Source: Calliopsis andreniformis | Taxonomy: Eukaryota; Arthropoda; Insecta; Hymenoptera; Andrenidae | DNA: 64,000 bases | Direction: 5' to 3' | Assembly: GCF_051401765.1 (NCBI RefSeq) | Contig: NW_027480593.1 | Coordinates: 558,001 to 622,000, forward strand | Part shown: positions 1 to 12,959 of the stretch, one piece after another | Numbering within the stretch: position 1 is the first letter of the stretch | Layout of the letters: every line of letters begins with the position of its first letter | The notes under the pieces: generated by a model | The model's input: the letters and a program-made list of their open reading frames with translations, nothing else | Told to the model about the DNA's origin: nothing | Databases searched by the model: none | Translations under genes and position numbers: made by a program

Positions 1-3000
1 GTATTGAGGATTGAAGATTGAGGATTGAGGATTGAGGATTGAGAATTGACGATGAGGGCTGCGGGTTGAGGGTTGAGGTTTGAGGACTGAGGACTGAGGA
101 TTGAGGATTGAGGATTGAGAATTGCGGATTGAGGATTGAGGATTGAAGATTGAGGATTGGTTATTGAGGATTGAAGAATGAGGACTGAGGATTTAGGATT
201 GAGGATCGGGGATTGAAGATTAAGTATTGAGGATTGAATATTGAGGATTGAGGATTGAGGATTGAGAATTGAGGATTGAGTATTCAGGATTGAGGATTGA
301 GGATTGAAGATTGAGGATTGAGGATTGATGATTAAAGATTGAGTGTTGAGGATTGAAGACTGAGCATTGACGATTGAGAATTGAGGATTGAGGATTGAGG
401 ATTGAGGATTGAGTATTGAAGGTTGAGGATTGAAGATTGAGGATTGAGGATTGAGGATTGAGGATTGTGGGTTGAGGATGAGGGCTGAGGGTTGAGTATT
501 GAGGTTTGAGGACTGAGGCCTGAGGATTGAGGATTGAGAATTGAGGACTGAGGATAGAGTGTTGAAGATTGAGGATTGGGTATTGAGGATTGAGGATTGA
601 GGATTGAAGGTTGAGGATTGTGAATTGAAGATTGAGTATTGAGGATTGAAGATTGAGGATTGAGGATTGAGGATTGAGAGTTGACGATGAGGGCTGAGGG
701 TTGAGGATTGAGGTTTGAGGACTGACGACTGAGGATTGAGGATTGAGAATTGAGGATTGAGGATTGAGGATTGAGGATTGAGTGTTGTGGATTGAGGACG
801 AGGACTGAAGGTTGAGTATTGATGTTTGAGGTCTGAGGATTGAGGGTTGATGATTGAGAATTGAGGATTGAAGATTGAGTATTGACGACTGAAGGTTGAG
901 GATTGAGGATTGAGAATTGAAGATTGAGGACTTAGTGTTGAGGGTTGAGTGATGGGAATTGATGTTTGTGGATTGAGATTTGAAGATTGAAGAATGGGGA
1001 TTGAGTACTGAAAACTGTGAATTGAGGATATTCTATTGAGGATTGAGGATTGACAATTGATTGTTGAGGACTGAGGGCTAAAGAATGAGGAATCAGGATC
1101 GAGGAATCGGGATTGAGGTTTAAGGACTGAGGATTGAGGGTTGTGGATTGAGGATTGACGCTTGAGGATTGAGGGTTGAGGATGGAGGATTGAAAAGAGT
1201 GGACAGAGTGTTGATTATTGAGTGTTGAGAATTGATGTTTGAGGATTGAGAATTGATTATTGAATATTGTGGATTGAGTATTGAACCATGATAATTCAGG
1301 ATACACTATTGAGTATTAGGAATTGAGGAATGATGGTTGAGTATTGAGGATTGGTGGTTGAGGGTTGTGTGTTGAATATTGAGGATAGAGGATTGAGGAT
1401 TGAGGATTGAAGATTGAGGATTGAATATTGAGTATTGATGATTGAAGATTGAGGATTGAGGATTGAGTGTTAAGGATTGAGCACGAGGACTGGCGGTTGA
1501 GGATTGAGGTTTTAGGTCTGAGGATTGAGGATTGAGCACTGAGGATTGAGGATTGAGGATTGAGCATTGAGGATTGAAGATTGAGGACTGGGCATTGAGG
1601 ATTGAAGGTTGACGATTGAGGATTGTGGATTGAGGATTCAGGATTGAACGTTGAGGACTGAGTGTTGAGGGTTGAGTGATGAGTATTGATGTTTGTGGAT
1701 AGAGGTTTGAAGAATGCAGATTGAGTATTGAGTATTGAAAGCTGTGAATTGAGGATATTCTATTGAGGATTCAGGGTTGACAACTGATTGTTGAGGACAG
1801 AGGGCTGAAGATTGAGGATTCAGTATTGAGGATTCAGAATTGAGGTTTGAGGACTGAGGATTGAGGATTGAAGATTGAGTATCGAGGATTGAAGATTGAG
1901 GATTCAGGATTGAGGATTGAGGATTGAGGATGAGGGCTGAGGGTTGAGTATTGAGGTTTGAGGACTGAGGACTGAGGATTGAGGATTGAGAATTGAGGAT
2001 TGAGGGTTGAGTGTTGAAGATTGAGTATTGAGGATTGAAGATTGAGGATTAGGGATTGAGGATTGAGGATTGAGGATGAGGGCTGAGGGTTGAGGATTGA
2101 GGTTTAAGGACTGAGGACTGAGGATTGAGGATTGAGAATTGCGGATTGAGGATTGAGGATTGAAAATTGAGGATTGGGTATTGAGGATCGAAGAATGAGG
2201 ATTGAGGATTGAGGATTGAGGATTGAAGATTGAGGATTGGGTATTGAGGATTGAACATTGAGGATTGAGGATTGAGTATCGAGGATTGAGGATTGAGGAT
2301 TGAAGATTGAATATTGATGATTGTAAATTGAGGATTGAGGATTGAATATTGAGGATTGAGGACTGAGGATTGAGGATTGAGTATTGAGGATTGAGGATTG
2401 AGGATTGAAGATTGAGTATTGAGGATTGAAGATTGAGGATTGTGGATTGAAGATTGAGTATTGAGGATTGAAGATTGAGGATTGAGAATTGAGGATTGAG
2501 AATTGACGATGAGTTCTGAGGGTTGAGGATTGAGGTTTGAGGACTGAGGACTGAGGATTGAGGATTGAGTATTGAGGATTGAGGATTGAGGATTGAAGAT
2601 TGAGTATTGAGGTAGAAGATTGAGGATTGAGGACTGAGGATTGAGGATTGAGTATTGAGGATTGAGGATTGGGGATTGAAGATTGAGTATTGAGGATTGA
2701 AGATTGAGGACTGTGGATTGAAGGTTGAGTATTGAGGATTGAGGATTGAGGTTTGAGGATTGAGGATTGAGAATTGACGATGAGGGCTGCGGGTTGAGGG
2801 TTGAGGTTTGAGGACTGACGACTGAGGATTGAGGATTGAGAATTGAGGATTGAGGATTGAGGATTGAGGATTGAAGATTGAGGATTGGGTATTGAGGATT
2901 GAACATTGAGGATTGAGGATTGAGGATCGAGGATTGAGGGTTGAGGATTGAAGATTGAATATTGATGATTGAAGATTGAGGATTGAGGACTGAGGGTTGT

Positions 3001-3683
3001 GGATTGAGGACGAGGACTGAGGGTTGACTATTGATGTTTGAGGTCAGAAGATTGAGGATTGAGGATTGAGAATTGAGGATTGAGGATTGAGGATTGAAGA
3101 TTGAGGATTGGGTATTGAGGATTGAAGAGTGAGGACTGAGGATTTAGGATTGAGGATCGAGGATTGAAGATTGAGTATTGAGGATTGAATATTGAGGATT
3201 GAGGATTGAGGACTGAGGATTGAAGATTGAGTATTGAGGATTGAAGATTGAGGATTGAGGACTGAGGATTGAGGATTGAGGATTGGGGATTGAGGATTGA
3301 AGATTGAGGATTGAGGATTGATGATTAAAGATTGAGTATTGAGGATTGAAGATTGAGGATTGATGATTGAGGATTGAGGATTGAGGGCTGAGGATCGAGG
3401 ATTGAGGATTGAGGATTGAAGATTGAATATTGATGATTGAAGATTGAGGATTGGGGATTGAGGGTTGTGGATTGAGGACGAGGACTGAGGGTTGAGTATT
3501 GATGTTCGAGGTTTGAGGATTGAGGATTGAGGATCGAGAATTGAGGATTGAAGATTGAGTATTGAGGTAGAAGATTGAGGATTGAGGACTGAGGGTTGAG
3601 GATTGAGTACTGAGGATTGAGGATTGAGGATTGAAGATTGAGTATTGAGGATTGAAGATTGAGGATTGTGGATTGAAGATTGA
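1..3683 (+). repeat. Left HOR unit, copy A (3,683-bp period)
   Basis: This segment is repeated from position 3684 at a constant offset of 3,683 bp, seen for the ATATTCT words (1028/4711 and 1755/5438) and the ACCATGATAAT word (1285/4968). It holds one type I module and one ordinary ATATTCT module. Beyond about 2,215 copy A continues to 3,683 with module-free heptamer text that has no equivalent in the shortened copy B. The period is one base more than a multiple of seven, as expected because the unit contains off-length heptamers. Confidence 0.93.
926..1320 (+). repeat. Type I module, copy 1 (complete)
   Basis: The module starts with GAGGACTTAGTGTT, passes an ATATTCT landmark at 1028 and a GAAAAGA-GTGGACA stretch near 1193, and ends with GAACCAT-GATAATT-CAGGATA-CACTATT-GAGTATT-AGG. 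This is the most diverged text in the array, yet it still divides into 7-nt words. The ACCATGATAAT word starts at 1285. Confidence 0.9.
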
Positions 3684-5905
3684 GTATTGAGGATTGAAGA
3701 TTGAGGATTGAGGATTGAGGATTGAGAATTGACGATGAGGGCTGCGGGTTGAGGGTTGAGGTTTGAGGACTGAGGACTGAGGATTGAGGATTGAGGATTG
3801 AGAATTGCGGATTGAGGATTGAGGATTGAAGATTGAGGATTGGGTATTGAGGATTGAAGAATGAGGACTGAGGATTTAGGATTGAGGATCGAGGATTGAA
3901 GATTAAGTATTGAGGATTGAATATTGAGGATTGAGGATTGAGGATTGAGAATTGAGGATTGAGTATTCAGGATTGAGGATTGAGGATTGAAGATTGAGGA
4001 TTGAGGATTGATGATTAAAGATTGAGTGTTGAGGATTGAAGACTGAGCATTGACGATTGAGAATTGAGGATTGAGGATTGAGGATTGAGGATTGAGTATT
4101 GAAGGTTGAGGATTGAAGATTGAGGATTGAGGATTGAGGATTGAGGATTGTGGGTTGAGGATGAGGGCTGAGGGTTGAGTATTGAGGTTTGAGGACTGAG
4201 GCCTGAGGATTGAGGATTGAGAATTGAGGACTGAGGATAGAGTGTTGAAGATTGAGGATTGGGTATTGAGGATTGAGGATTGAGGATTGAAGGTTGAGGA
4301 TTGTGAATTGAAGATTGAGTATTGAGGATTGAAGATTGAGGATTGAGGATTGAGGATTGAGAGTTGACGATGAGGGCTGAGGGTTGAGGATTGAGGTTTG
4401 AGGACTGAGGACTGAGGATTGAGGATTGAGAATTGAGGATTGAGGATTGAGGATTGAGGATTGAGTGTTGTGGATTGAGGACGAGGACTGAGGGTTGAGT
4501 ATTGATGTTTGAGGTCTGAGGATTGAGGGTTGAGGATTGAGAATTGAGGATTGAAGATTGAGTATTGAGGACTGAAGGTTGAGGATTGAGGATTGAGAAT
4601 TGAAGATTGAGGACTTAGTGTTGAGGGTTGAGTGATGGGAATTGATGTTTGTGGATTGAGATTTGAAGATTGAAGAATGGGGATTGAGTACTGAAAACTG
4701 TGAATTGAGGATATTCTATTGAGGATTGAGGATTGACAATTGATTGTTGAGGACTGAGGGCTAAAGAATGAGGATTCAGGATCGAGGAATCGGGATTGAG
4801 GTTTAAGGACTGAGGATTGAGGGTTGTGGATTGAGGATTGACGCTTGAGGATTGAGGGTTGAGGATGGAGGATTGAAAAGAGTGGACAGAGTGTTGATTA
4901 TTGAGTGTTGAGAATTGATGTTTGAGGATTGAGAATTGATTATTGAATATTGTGGATTGAGTATTGAACCATGATAATACAGGATACACTATTGAGTATT
5001 AGGAATTGAGGAATGATGGTTGAGTATTGAGGATTGGTGGTTGAGGGTTGTGTGTTGAATATTGAGGATAGAGGATTGAGGATTGAGGATTGAAGATTGA
5101 GGATTGAATATTGAGTATTGATGATTGAAGATTGAGGATTGAGGATTGAGTGTTAAGGATTGAGCACGAGGACTGGCGGTTGAGGATTGAGGTTTGAGGT
5201 CTGAGGATTGAGGATTGAGCACTGAGGATTGAGGATTGAGGATTGAGCATTGAGGATTGAAGATTGAGGACTGGGCATTGAGGATTGAAGGTTGACGATT
5301 GAGGATTGTGGATTGAGGATTCAGGATTGAACGTTGAGGACTGAGTGTTGAGGGTTGAGTGATGAGTACTGATGTTTGTGGATAGAGGTTTGAAGAATGC
5401 AGATTGAGTATTGAGTATTGAAAGCTGTGAACTGAGGATATTCTATTGAGGATTCAGGGTTGACAACTGATTGTTGAGGACAGAGGGCTGAAGATTGAGG
5501 ATTCAGGATTGAGGATTCAGAATTGAGGTTTGCGGACTGAGTATTGACGATTGAAGATTGAGTATCGAGGATTGAAGATTGAGGATTCAGGATTGAGGAT
5601 TGAGGATTGAGGATGAGGGCTGAGGGTTGAGTATTGAGGTTTGAGGACTGAGGACTGAGGATTGAGGATTGAGAATTGAGGATTGAGGGTTGAGTGTTGA
5701 AGATTGAGTATTGAGGATTGAAGATTGAGGATTGAGGATTGAGGATTGAGGATTGAGGATGAGGGCTGAGGGTTGAGGATTGAGGTTTAAGGACTGAGGA
5801 CTGAGGATTGAGGATTGAGAATTGCGGATTGAGGATTGAGGATTGAAAATTGAGGATTGGGTATTGAGGATCGAAGAATGAGGATTGAGGATTGAGGATT
5901 GAGGA
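3684..5905 (+). repeat. Left HOR unit, copy B (partial)
   Basis: It matches 1-2215 with a low number of substitutions seen by eye (for example GACGACT near 724 versus GAGGACT here, and AATTC versus AATAC beside the ACCATG word). The match ends at about 5,905, where GAGGATAGAGG replaces GAGGATTGAAG. From there the text joins the 2.26-kb tandem family, so copy B was truncated by recombination into another repeat. Confidence 0.9.
4609..5003 (+). repeat. Type I module, copy 2 (complete)
   Basis: Copy of 926-1320 at offset 3,683. The ACCATG word is at 4968 and is followed by AATAC where the other copies have AATTC. Confidence 0.9.
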
Positions 5906-6440
5906 TAGAGGATTGAAGATTGAGTATTGAGGATTGAAGATTGACGATTGAGGATTGTGGGTTGAAGATTGCGTATTGAACATTGAGGACTGAGTGTTGA
6001 GGGTTCAGTGATGAGAATTGATGTTTGTGGATAGAGGTTTGAAGATTGCAGATTGAGTATTGAGTATTGAAAACTGTGAATTGAGGATATTCTATTGAGG
6101 ATTGAGGATTGTCAACTGATTGTTGAGGACTGAGGCCTGAAGATTGAGGATTCAGGATTGAGGATTCAGAATTGAGGTTTGAAGACTGAGGATTGAGGAT
6201 TGAAGAATGATTATTGAGGATTGAGGGTTGAGAATTGAGGATTGAGGATTGAGGAATGAGGATTGTGGATTGGGTAATGAGGATTGAAGAATGAGGATTG
6301 AGAATTGAGGATTGAGGATTGAGGATTGAAGAATGAGTATTGAGGATTGAAGATTGAGGATTGAGGACTGAGGATTGAGGATTGAGTAATGAGGATTGAG
6401 GATTGAGGATTGAGGATTGAGGATTGAGGATTGAGGATTG
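5300..6440 (+). repeat. 2.26-kb-period tandem repeat, copy 1
   Basis: It matches 7562-8695 at an offset of 2,262 bp on the left (landmarks 5438/7700) and 2,255 bp on the right (6087/8342). The change in offset is exactly one heptamer. It overlaps the end of the left HOR copy B, showing that two repeat families were fused here. Confidence 0.82.
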
Positions 6441-7561
6441 AAGATTGAGTATTGATGATTGAAGATTCGGGAATGAGGACTGAGGATTGAGGATTGAGTA
6501 TTGAGTATTGAGGATTGAGGATTGAAGATTGAGTATTGAGGATTGAAGATTGAGGATTGAGAGTTGAGGATTGAGAATTGACGATGAGGGCTGAGGGTTG
6601 AGGATTGAGGTTTGAGGACTGAGGACTGAGGATTGAGGATTGAGAATTGAGGATTGAGGATTGAGGATTGAGGATTGAAGATTCAGGATTGGGTATTGAG
6701 GATTGAACATTGAGGATTGGGGATTGAGTATCGAGGATTGAGGATTGAGGATTGAAGATTGAATATTGATGATTGTAGATTGAGGATTGAGGATAGAAGA
6801 TTGAGGATTGAGGACTGAGGATTGAGGATTGAGTATTGACGATTGGGGATTGAGGATTGAAGATTGAGTATTGAGGATTGAAGATGGAGGATTGTGGATT
6901 GAAGGTTGAGGATTGATGATTGAGGATTGAGGATTGAGGATTGAGGATTGAGAATTGAGGATTGAGGATTGAGGATTGAGGATTGAAGATTGAGGATTGG
7001 GTATTGAGGATTGAACATTGAGGATTGAGGATTGAGGATCGAGGATTGAGGGTTGAGGATTGAAGATTGAATATTGATGATTGAAGATTGAGGATTGAGG
7101 ACTGAGGGTTGTGGATTGAGGACGAGGACTGAGGGTTGAGGATTGAGGATTGAGGATTGTGGGTTGAGGATGAGGGCTGAGGGCTGAGGGTTGAGTATTG
7201 AGGTTTGAGGACTGCGGACTGAGGATTGAGGATTGAGAATTGAGGACTGAGGATAGAGTGTTGAAGATTGAGGATTGGGTATTGAGGATTGAGGATTGAG
7301 GATTGAAGGTTGAGGATTGTGAATTGAAGATTGAGTATTGAGGATTGAAGATTGAGGATTGAGGATTGAGGATTGAGAGTTGACGATGAGGGCTGAGGGT
7401 TGAGGATTGAGGTTTGAGGACTGAGGACTGAGGATTGAGGATTGAGAATTGACAATTGAGGATAGAGTGTTGAAGATTGAGGATTGGGTATTGAGGATTG
7501 AGGATTGAGGATTGAAGATTGAGGATTGTGAATTGAAGATTGAGTATTGAGGATTGACGAT
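6441..7561 (+). repeat. Mosaic heptamer text with a 4,485-bp-offset duplicate
   Basis: No ATATTCT module is present. The part from about 6,960 to 7,450, including an unusual doubled GAGGGCT-GAGGGCT word near 7,174, recurs at 11,445-11,935. The remainder is variant heptamers without a clean partner that I could trace. Confidence 0.7.
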
Positions 7562-8695
7562 TGAGGATTGTGGACTGAGGATTGAGGATTGAACGTTGAG
7601 GACTGAGTGTTGAGGGTTGAGTGATGAGAATTGATGTTTGTGGATAGAGGTTTGAAGAATGCAGATTGAGTATTGAGTATTGAAAACTGTGAATTGAGGA
7701 TATTCTATTGAGGTATCAGGGTTGACAACTGATTGTTGAGGACTGAGGGCTGAAGATTGAGGATTCAGGATTGAGGATTCAGAATTGAGGTTTGAGGACT
7801 GAGGATTGAGGATTGAAGGTTGAGTATCGAGGATTGAAGATTGAGGATTGAGGATTGAGGATTGAGGATTGAGGATGAGGGCTGAGGGTTGAGTATTGAG
7901 GTTTGAGGATTGAAGATTGAGGATTGAGGATTGAGAATTGAGGATTGAGTGTTGAGTGTTGAAGATTGAGTATTGAGGATTGAAGATTGAGGATTGAGGA
8001 TTGAGGATTGAGGATGAGGGCTGAGGGTTGAGGATTGAGGTTTAAGGACTGAGGACTGAGGATTGAGGATTGAGAATTGCGGATTGAGGATTGAGGATTG
8101 AAGATTGAGGATTGGGTACTGAGGATTGAAGAATGAGGATTGAGGATTGAGGATTGAGGATAGAGGATTGAAGATTGAGTATTGAGGATTGAAGATTGAC
8201 GATTGAGGATTGGGGGTTGAAGATTGAGTATTGAACATTGAGGACTGAGTGTTGAGGGTTCAGTGATGAGAATTGATGTTTGTGGATAGAGGTTTGAAGA
8301 TTGCAGATTGAGTATTGAGTATTGAAAACTGTGAATTGGGGATATTCTATTGAGGATTGAGGATTGTCAACTGATTGTTGAGGACTGAGGCCTGAAGATT
8401 GAGGATTCAGGATTGAGGATTCAGAATTGAGGTTTGAAGACTGAGGATTGAGGATTGAAGAATGATTATTGAGGATTCAGGGTTGAGAATTGAGGATTGA
8501 GGATTGAGGAATGAGGATTGTGGATTGGGTAATGAGGATTGAAGAATGAGGATTGAGAATTGAGGATTGAGGATTGAGGATTGAAGAATGAGTATTGAGG
8601 ATTGAAGATTGAGAATTGAGGACTGAGGATTGAGGATTGAGTATTGAGGATTGAGGATTGAGGATTGAGGATTGAGGATTGAGGATTGAGGATTG
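7562..8695 (+). repeat. 2.26-kb-period tandem repeat, copy 2
   Basis: Partner of 5300-6440. It holds ATATTCT modules at 7700 and 8342. The shared stretch with GAGGAAT, GTGGATT and GGGTAAT words (around 6,250 and 8,505) fixes the alignment. Confidence 0.82.
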
Positions 8696-10906
8696 AAGAT
8701 TGAGTATTGAGGATTGAAGATTGAGGACTGAGGACTGAGGATTGAGGATTGAGTATTGAGGATTGAGGATTGAGGATTGAAGATTGAGTATCGAGGATTG
8801 AAGATTGAGGATTGAGGATTGAGGAGTGAGGATTGAGGATGAGGGCTGAGGGTTGAGTATTGAGGTTTGAGGACTGAGGACTGAGGATTGAAGATTGAGA
8901 ATTGAGGATTGAGGATTGAGTGTTGAAGATTGAGGATTGGGTATTGAGGATTGAAGAATGAGGATAGAGGATTGAGGATTGAGGATTGAGGATTGAAGAT
9001 TGAGGATTGAGGATTGAGGATTGACGATTGAGGATTGAGGATTGAGGATTGAGTGTTGAGGATTGAGGACAGGGACTGACGGTTGAGGATTGAGGTTTGA
9101 GGGTTGAGGTTTGAGGTTTGAGGACTGAGGACTGAGGATTGAGGATTGAGAATTGAGGATTGAGGATTGAGGATTGAGGATTGACGATTGAGGATTGGGA
9201 ATTGAGGATTGAACATTGAGGATTGATGATTGAGGATCCAGGATTGAGGGTTGAGGATTGAAGATTGAATATTGATGATTGAAGATTGAGGATTGAAGAT
9301 TGAGTGTTGTGGATTGAGGACGAGGACTGAGGGTTGAGTATAGATGTTTGAGGTCTGAAGATTGAGGATTGAGGATTGAGAATTGAGGATTGAGGATTGA
9401 GGATTGAAGAGTGAGGATTGGGTATTGAGGATTGAAGAATGAGGACTGAGGATTTAGGATTGAGGATTGAGGATTGACGATTCAGTATTGAGGATTGAAG
9501 ATTGAGGATTGAGGATTGAGTATTGAGGATTGAGGATTGAGGATTGAGGATTGGGGATTGAGGATTGAAGATTGAGTATTGAGGATTGATGATTAAACAT
9601 TGAGTATCGAGGGTTGAAGATTGAGGATTGATGATTGAGGATTGAGGATTGAGGATTGAGGATCGAGGATTGAGGATTGAGGATTGAAGATTGAATATTG
9701 ATGATTGAAGATTGAGGATTGGGGTTGAGGGTTGTGGATTGAGGACGAGGACTGAGGGTTGACTATTGATGTTTGAGGTTTGAGGATTGAGGATTGAGGA
9801 TTGAGAATTGAGGATTGAGGATTGAGGATTGAAGATTGAGGATTGGGTATTGAGGATTGAAGAATGAGGACTGAGGATTTAGGATTGAGGATGGAGGATT
9901 GAAGATTGAGTGTTGAGGATTGAATATTGAGGATTGAGGGTTGAGGATTGAGAATTGAGGATTGAGGATTGAGGATTCAGGATTGAGGATTGAGGATTGA
10001 AGATTGAGGATTGAGGATTGATGATTAAAGATTGAGTGTTGAGGATTGAAGACTGAGTATTGATGATTGAGGATTGAGGATTGAGGATTGAGGATTGAGG
10101 ATTGAGTATTGAAGGTTGAGGATTGAAGATTGAGGATTGAGGATTGAGGATTGAGGATTGTGGGTTGAGGATGAGGGCTGAGGGTTGAGTATAGAGGTTT
10201 GAGGACTGAGGACTGAGGATTGAGGATTGAGAATTGAGGATTGAGGATAGAGTGTTGAAGATAGAGGATTGGGTATTGAGGATTGAGGATTGAGGATTGA
10301 AGGTTGAGGATTGTGAATTGAAGATTGAGTATTGAGGATTGAAGATTGAGGAGTGAGGATAGAGGATTGAGAGTTGACGATGAGGGCTGAGGGTTGAGGA
10401 TCGAGGTTTGAGGACTGAGGACTGAGGATTGAGAATTTAGGATTGAGGATTGAGGATTGAGGATTGAGGATTGAAGATTGAATATTGATGATTGTAGATT
10501 GAGGATTGAGGATTGAAGACTGAGGATTGAGGACTGGGGATTGAGGATTGAGTATTGAGGATTGGGGATCGAGGATTGAAGATTGAGTATTGAGGATTGA
10601 AGATTGAGGATTGTGGATTGAAGATTGAGTATTGAGGATTGAAGATTGAGGATTGAGAATTGAGGATTGAGAATTGACGATGAGGGCTGAGGGTTGAGGA
10701 TTGAGGTTTGAGGACTGAGGACTGAGGATTGAGGATTGAGAATTGAGGATTGAGGGTTGAGGATTGAGGATTGAAGATTGAGGATTGGGTATTGAGGATT
10801 GAACATTGAGGATTGAGGATTGAGTATCGAGGATTGAGGATTGAGGATTGAAGATTGAATATTGATGATTGTAGATTGAGGATTGAGGATTGAGGGTTGC
10901 GGATTG

Positions 10907-11275
10907 AGGATTGAGGATTGAGGATTGGGGATTGAGGATTGAAGATTGAGGATTGAGGATTGATGATTAAAGATTGAGTATTGAGGATTGAAGATTGAGG
11001 ATTGATGATTGAGGATTGAGGATTGAGGATTGAGGATCGAGGATTGAGGATTGAGGGTTGAAGATTGAATATTGATGATTGAAGATTGAGGATTGGGGAT
11101 TGAGGGTTGTGGATTGAGGACGAGGACTGAGGGTTGAGTATTGATGTTTGAGGTTTGAGGATTTAGGATTGAGGATTGAGAATTGAGGATTGAAGATTGA
11201 GTATTGAGGTAGAAGATTGAGGATTGAGGACTGAGGATTGAGGATTGAGTATTGAGGATTGAGGATTGAGGATTG
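10907..11275 (+). repeat. 1,400-bp-offset duplicate, copy 1
   Basis: It matches 12307-12675 at an offset of exactly 1,400 bp (200 heptamers). The diagnostic 6-nt unit GAGGTA lies at 11206 here and 12606 there. Both copies share the order GGGGATT, GAAGATT, GATGATT, AAAGATT. Confidence 0.88.
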
Positions 11276-11444
11276 AAGATTGAGTATTGAGGATTGAAGA
11301 TTGAGGATTGTGGATTGAAGATTGAGTATTGAGGATTGAAGATTGAGGATTGAGGATTGAGGATTGAGAATTGACGATGAGGGCTGCGGATTGAGGGTTG
11401 AGGTTTGAGGACTGAGGACTGAGGATTGAGGATTGAGGATAGAG

Positions 11445-11935
11445 GATTGAGGATTGAGGATTGAGGATTGAAGATTGAGGATTGGGTATTGAGGATTGAA
11501 CATTGAGGATTGAGGATTGAGGATCGAGGATTGAGGGTTGAGGATTGAAGATTGAATATTGATGATTGAAGATTGAGGATTGAGGACTGAGGGTTGTGGA
11601 TTGAGGACGAGGACTGAGGGTTGAGGATTGAGGATTGAGGATTGTGGGTTGAGGATGAGGGCTGAGGGCTGAGGGTTGAGTATTGTGGTTTGAGGACTGC
11701 GGACTGAGGATTGAGGATTGAGAATTGAGGACTGAGGATAGAGTGTTGAAGATTGAGGATTGGGTATTGAGGATTGAGGATTGAGGATTGAAGGTTGAGG
11801 ATTGTGAATTGAAGATTGAGTATTGAGGATTGAAGATTGAGGATTGAGGATTGAGGATTGAGAGTTGACGATGAGGGCTGAGGGTTGAGGATTGAGGTTT
11901 GAGGACTGAGGACTGAGGATTGAGGATTGAGAATT
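11445..11935 (+). repeat. 4,485-bp-offset duplicate of 6960-7450
   Basis: It shares the doubled GAGGGCT-GAGGGCT word and the surrounding word order with 6960-7450. GGGTTGAGGAT starts at 7161 and 11646. Confidence 0.82.
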
Positions 11936-12306
11936 GAGGATTGAGAATTGAGGATTGAAGATTGAGGATTGGGTATTGAGGATTGAACAGTGAGGATTGA
12001 GGATTGAGGATCGAGGATTGAGGATTGAGGATTGAAGATTGAATATTGATGATTGTAGATTGAGGATTGAGGATTGAGGGTTGTGGATTGAGGACGCGGA
12101 CTGAGGGTTGAGTATTGATGTTTGAGGTCTGAGGAATGAGGATTGAGGATTGAGAATTGAGGATTGAGGATTGAGGATTGAAAGTTGAGGATTAGGTATT
12201 GAGGATTGAAGAATGAGGACTGAGGATTTAGGATTGAGGATTGAGGATTGACGATTCAGTATTGAGGATTGAAGATTGAGGATTGAGGATTGAGGATTGA
12301 GGATTG

Positions 12307-12675
12307 AGGATTGAGGATTGAGGATTGGGGATTGAGGATTGAAGATTGAGGATTGAGGATTGATGATTAAAGATTGAGTATTGAGGATTGAAGATTGAGG
12401 ATTGATGATTGAGGATTGAGGATTGAGGATTGAGGATCGAGGATTGAGGATTGAGGATTGAAGATTGAATATTGATGATTGAAGATTGAGGATTGGGGAT
12501 TGGGGGTTGTGGATTGAGGACGAGGACTGAGGGTTGAGTATTGATGTTTGAGGTTTGAGGATTGAGGATTGAGGATTGAGAATTGAGGATTGAAGATTGA
12601 GTATTGAGGTAGAAGATTGAGGATTGAGGACTGAGGATTGAGGATTGAGTATTGAGGATTGAGGATTGAGGATTG
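12307..12675 (+). repeat. 1,400-bp-offset duplicate, copy 2
   Basis: Partner of 10907-11275. After 12,675 the text diverges (GAGGATT-GAACATT here, GAAGATT-GAGTATT in copy 1). Confidence 0.88.
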
Positions 12676-12959
12676 AGGATTGAACATTGAGGATTGAGGA
12701 TTGAGGATTGAGGATTGAGGATTGAGGATCGAGGATTGAAGATTGAGTATTGAGGATTGAATATTGTGGATTGAGGATTGAGGATTGAGAATTGAGGATT
12801 GAGGATTGAGGATTCAGGATTGAGGATTGAGGATTGAAGATTGAGGATTGAGGATTGAGTATTGAAGGTTGAGGATTGAAGATTGAGGATTGAGGATTGA
12901 GGATTGAGGATTGAGGGTTGAGGATGAGGGCTGAGGGTTGAGTATTGAGGTTTGAGGAC

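Noticed and set aside
1021..1060. Remnant of a transposon or gene in the ATATTCT module
   Set aside because: The module parses fully into 7-nt units, with no terminal inverted repeats, target-site duplication or coding similarity.
932..1306. Recurring 124-codon minus-strand frame (also 4615, 13407, 17109, 22123) with less regular residues such as Trp and His
   Set aside because: Its conservation equals that of the type I module DNA around it. Overlapping frames in other phases are equally open, so nothing suggests protein-level selection.
9234..9239. GGATCC as a functional regulatory site
   Set aside because: It arises from two single-base variants in adjacent heptamers and spreads with the HOR.
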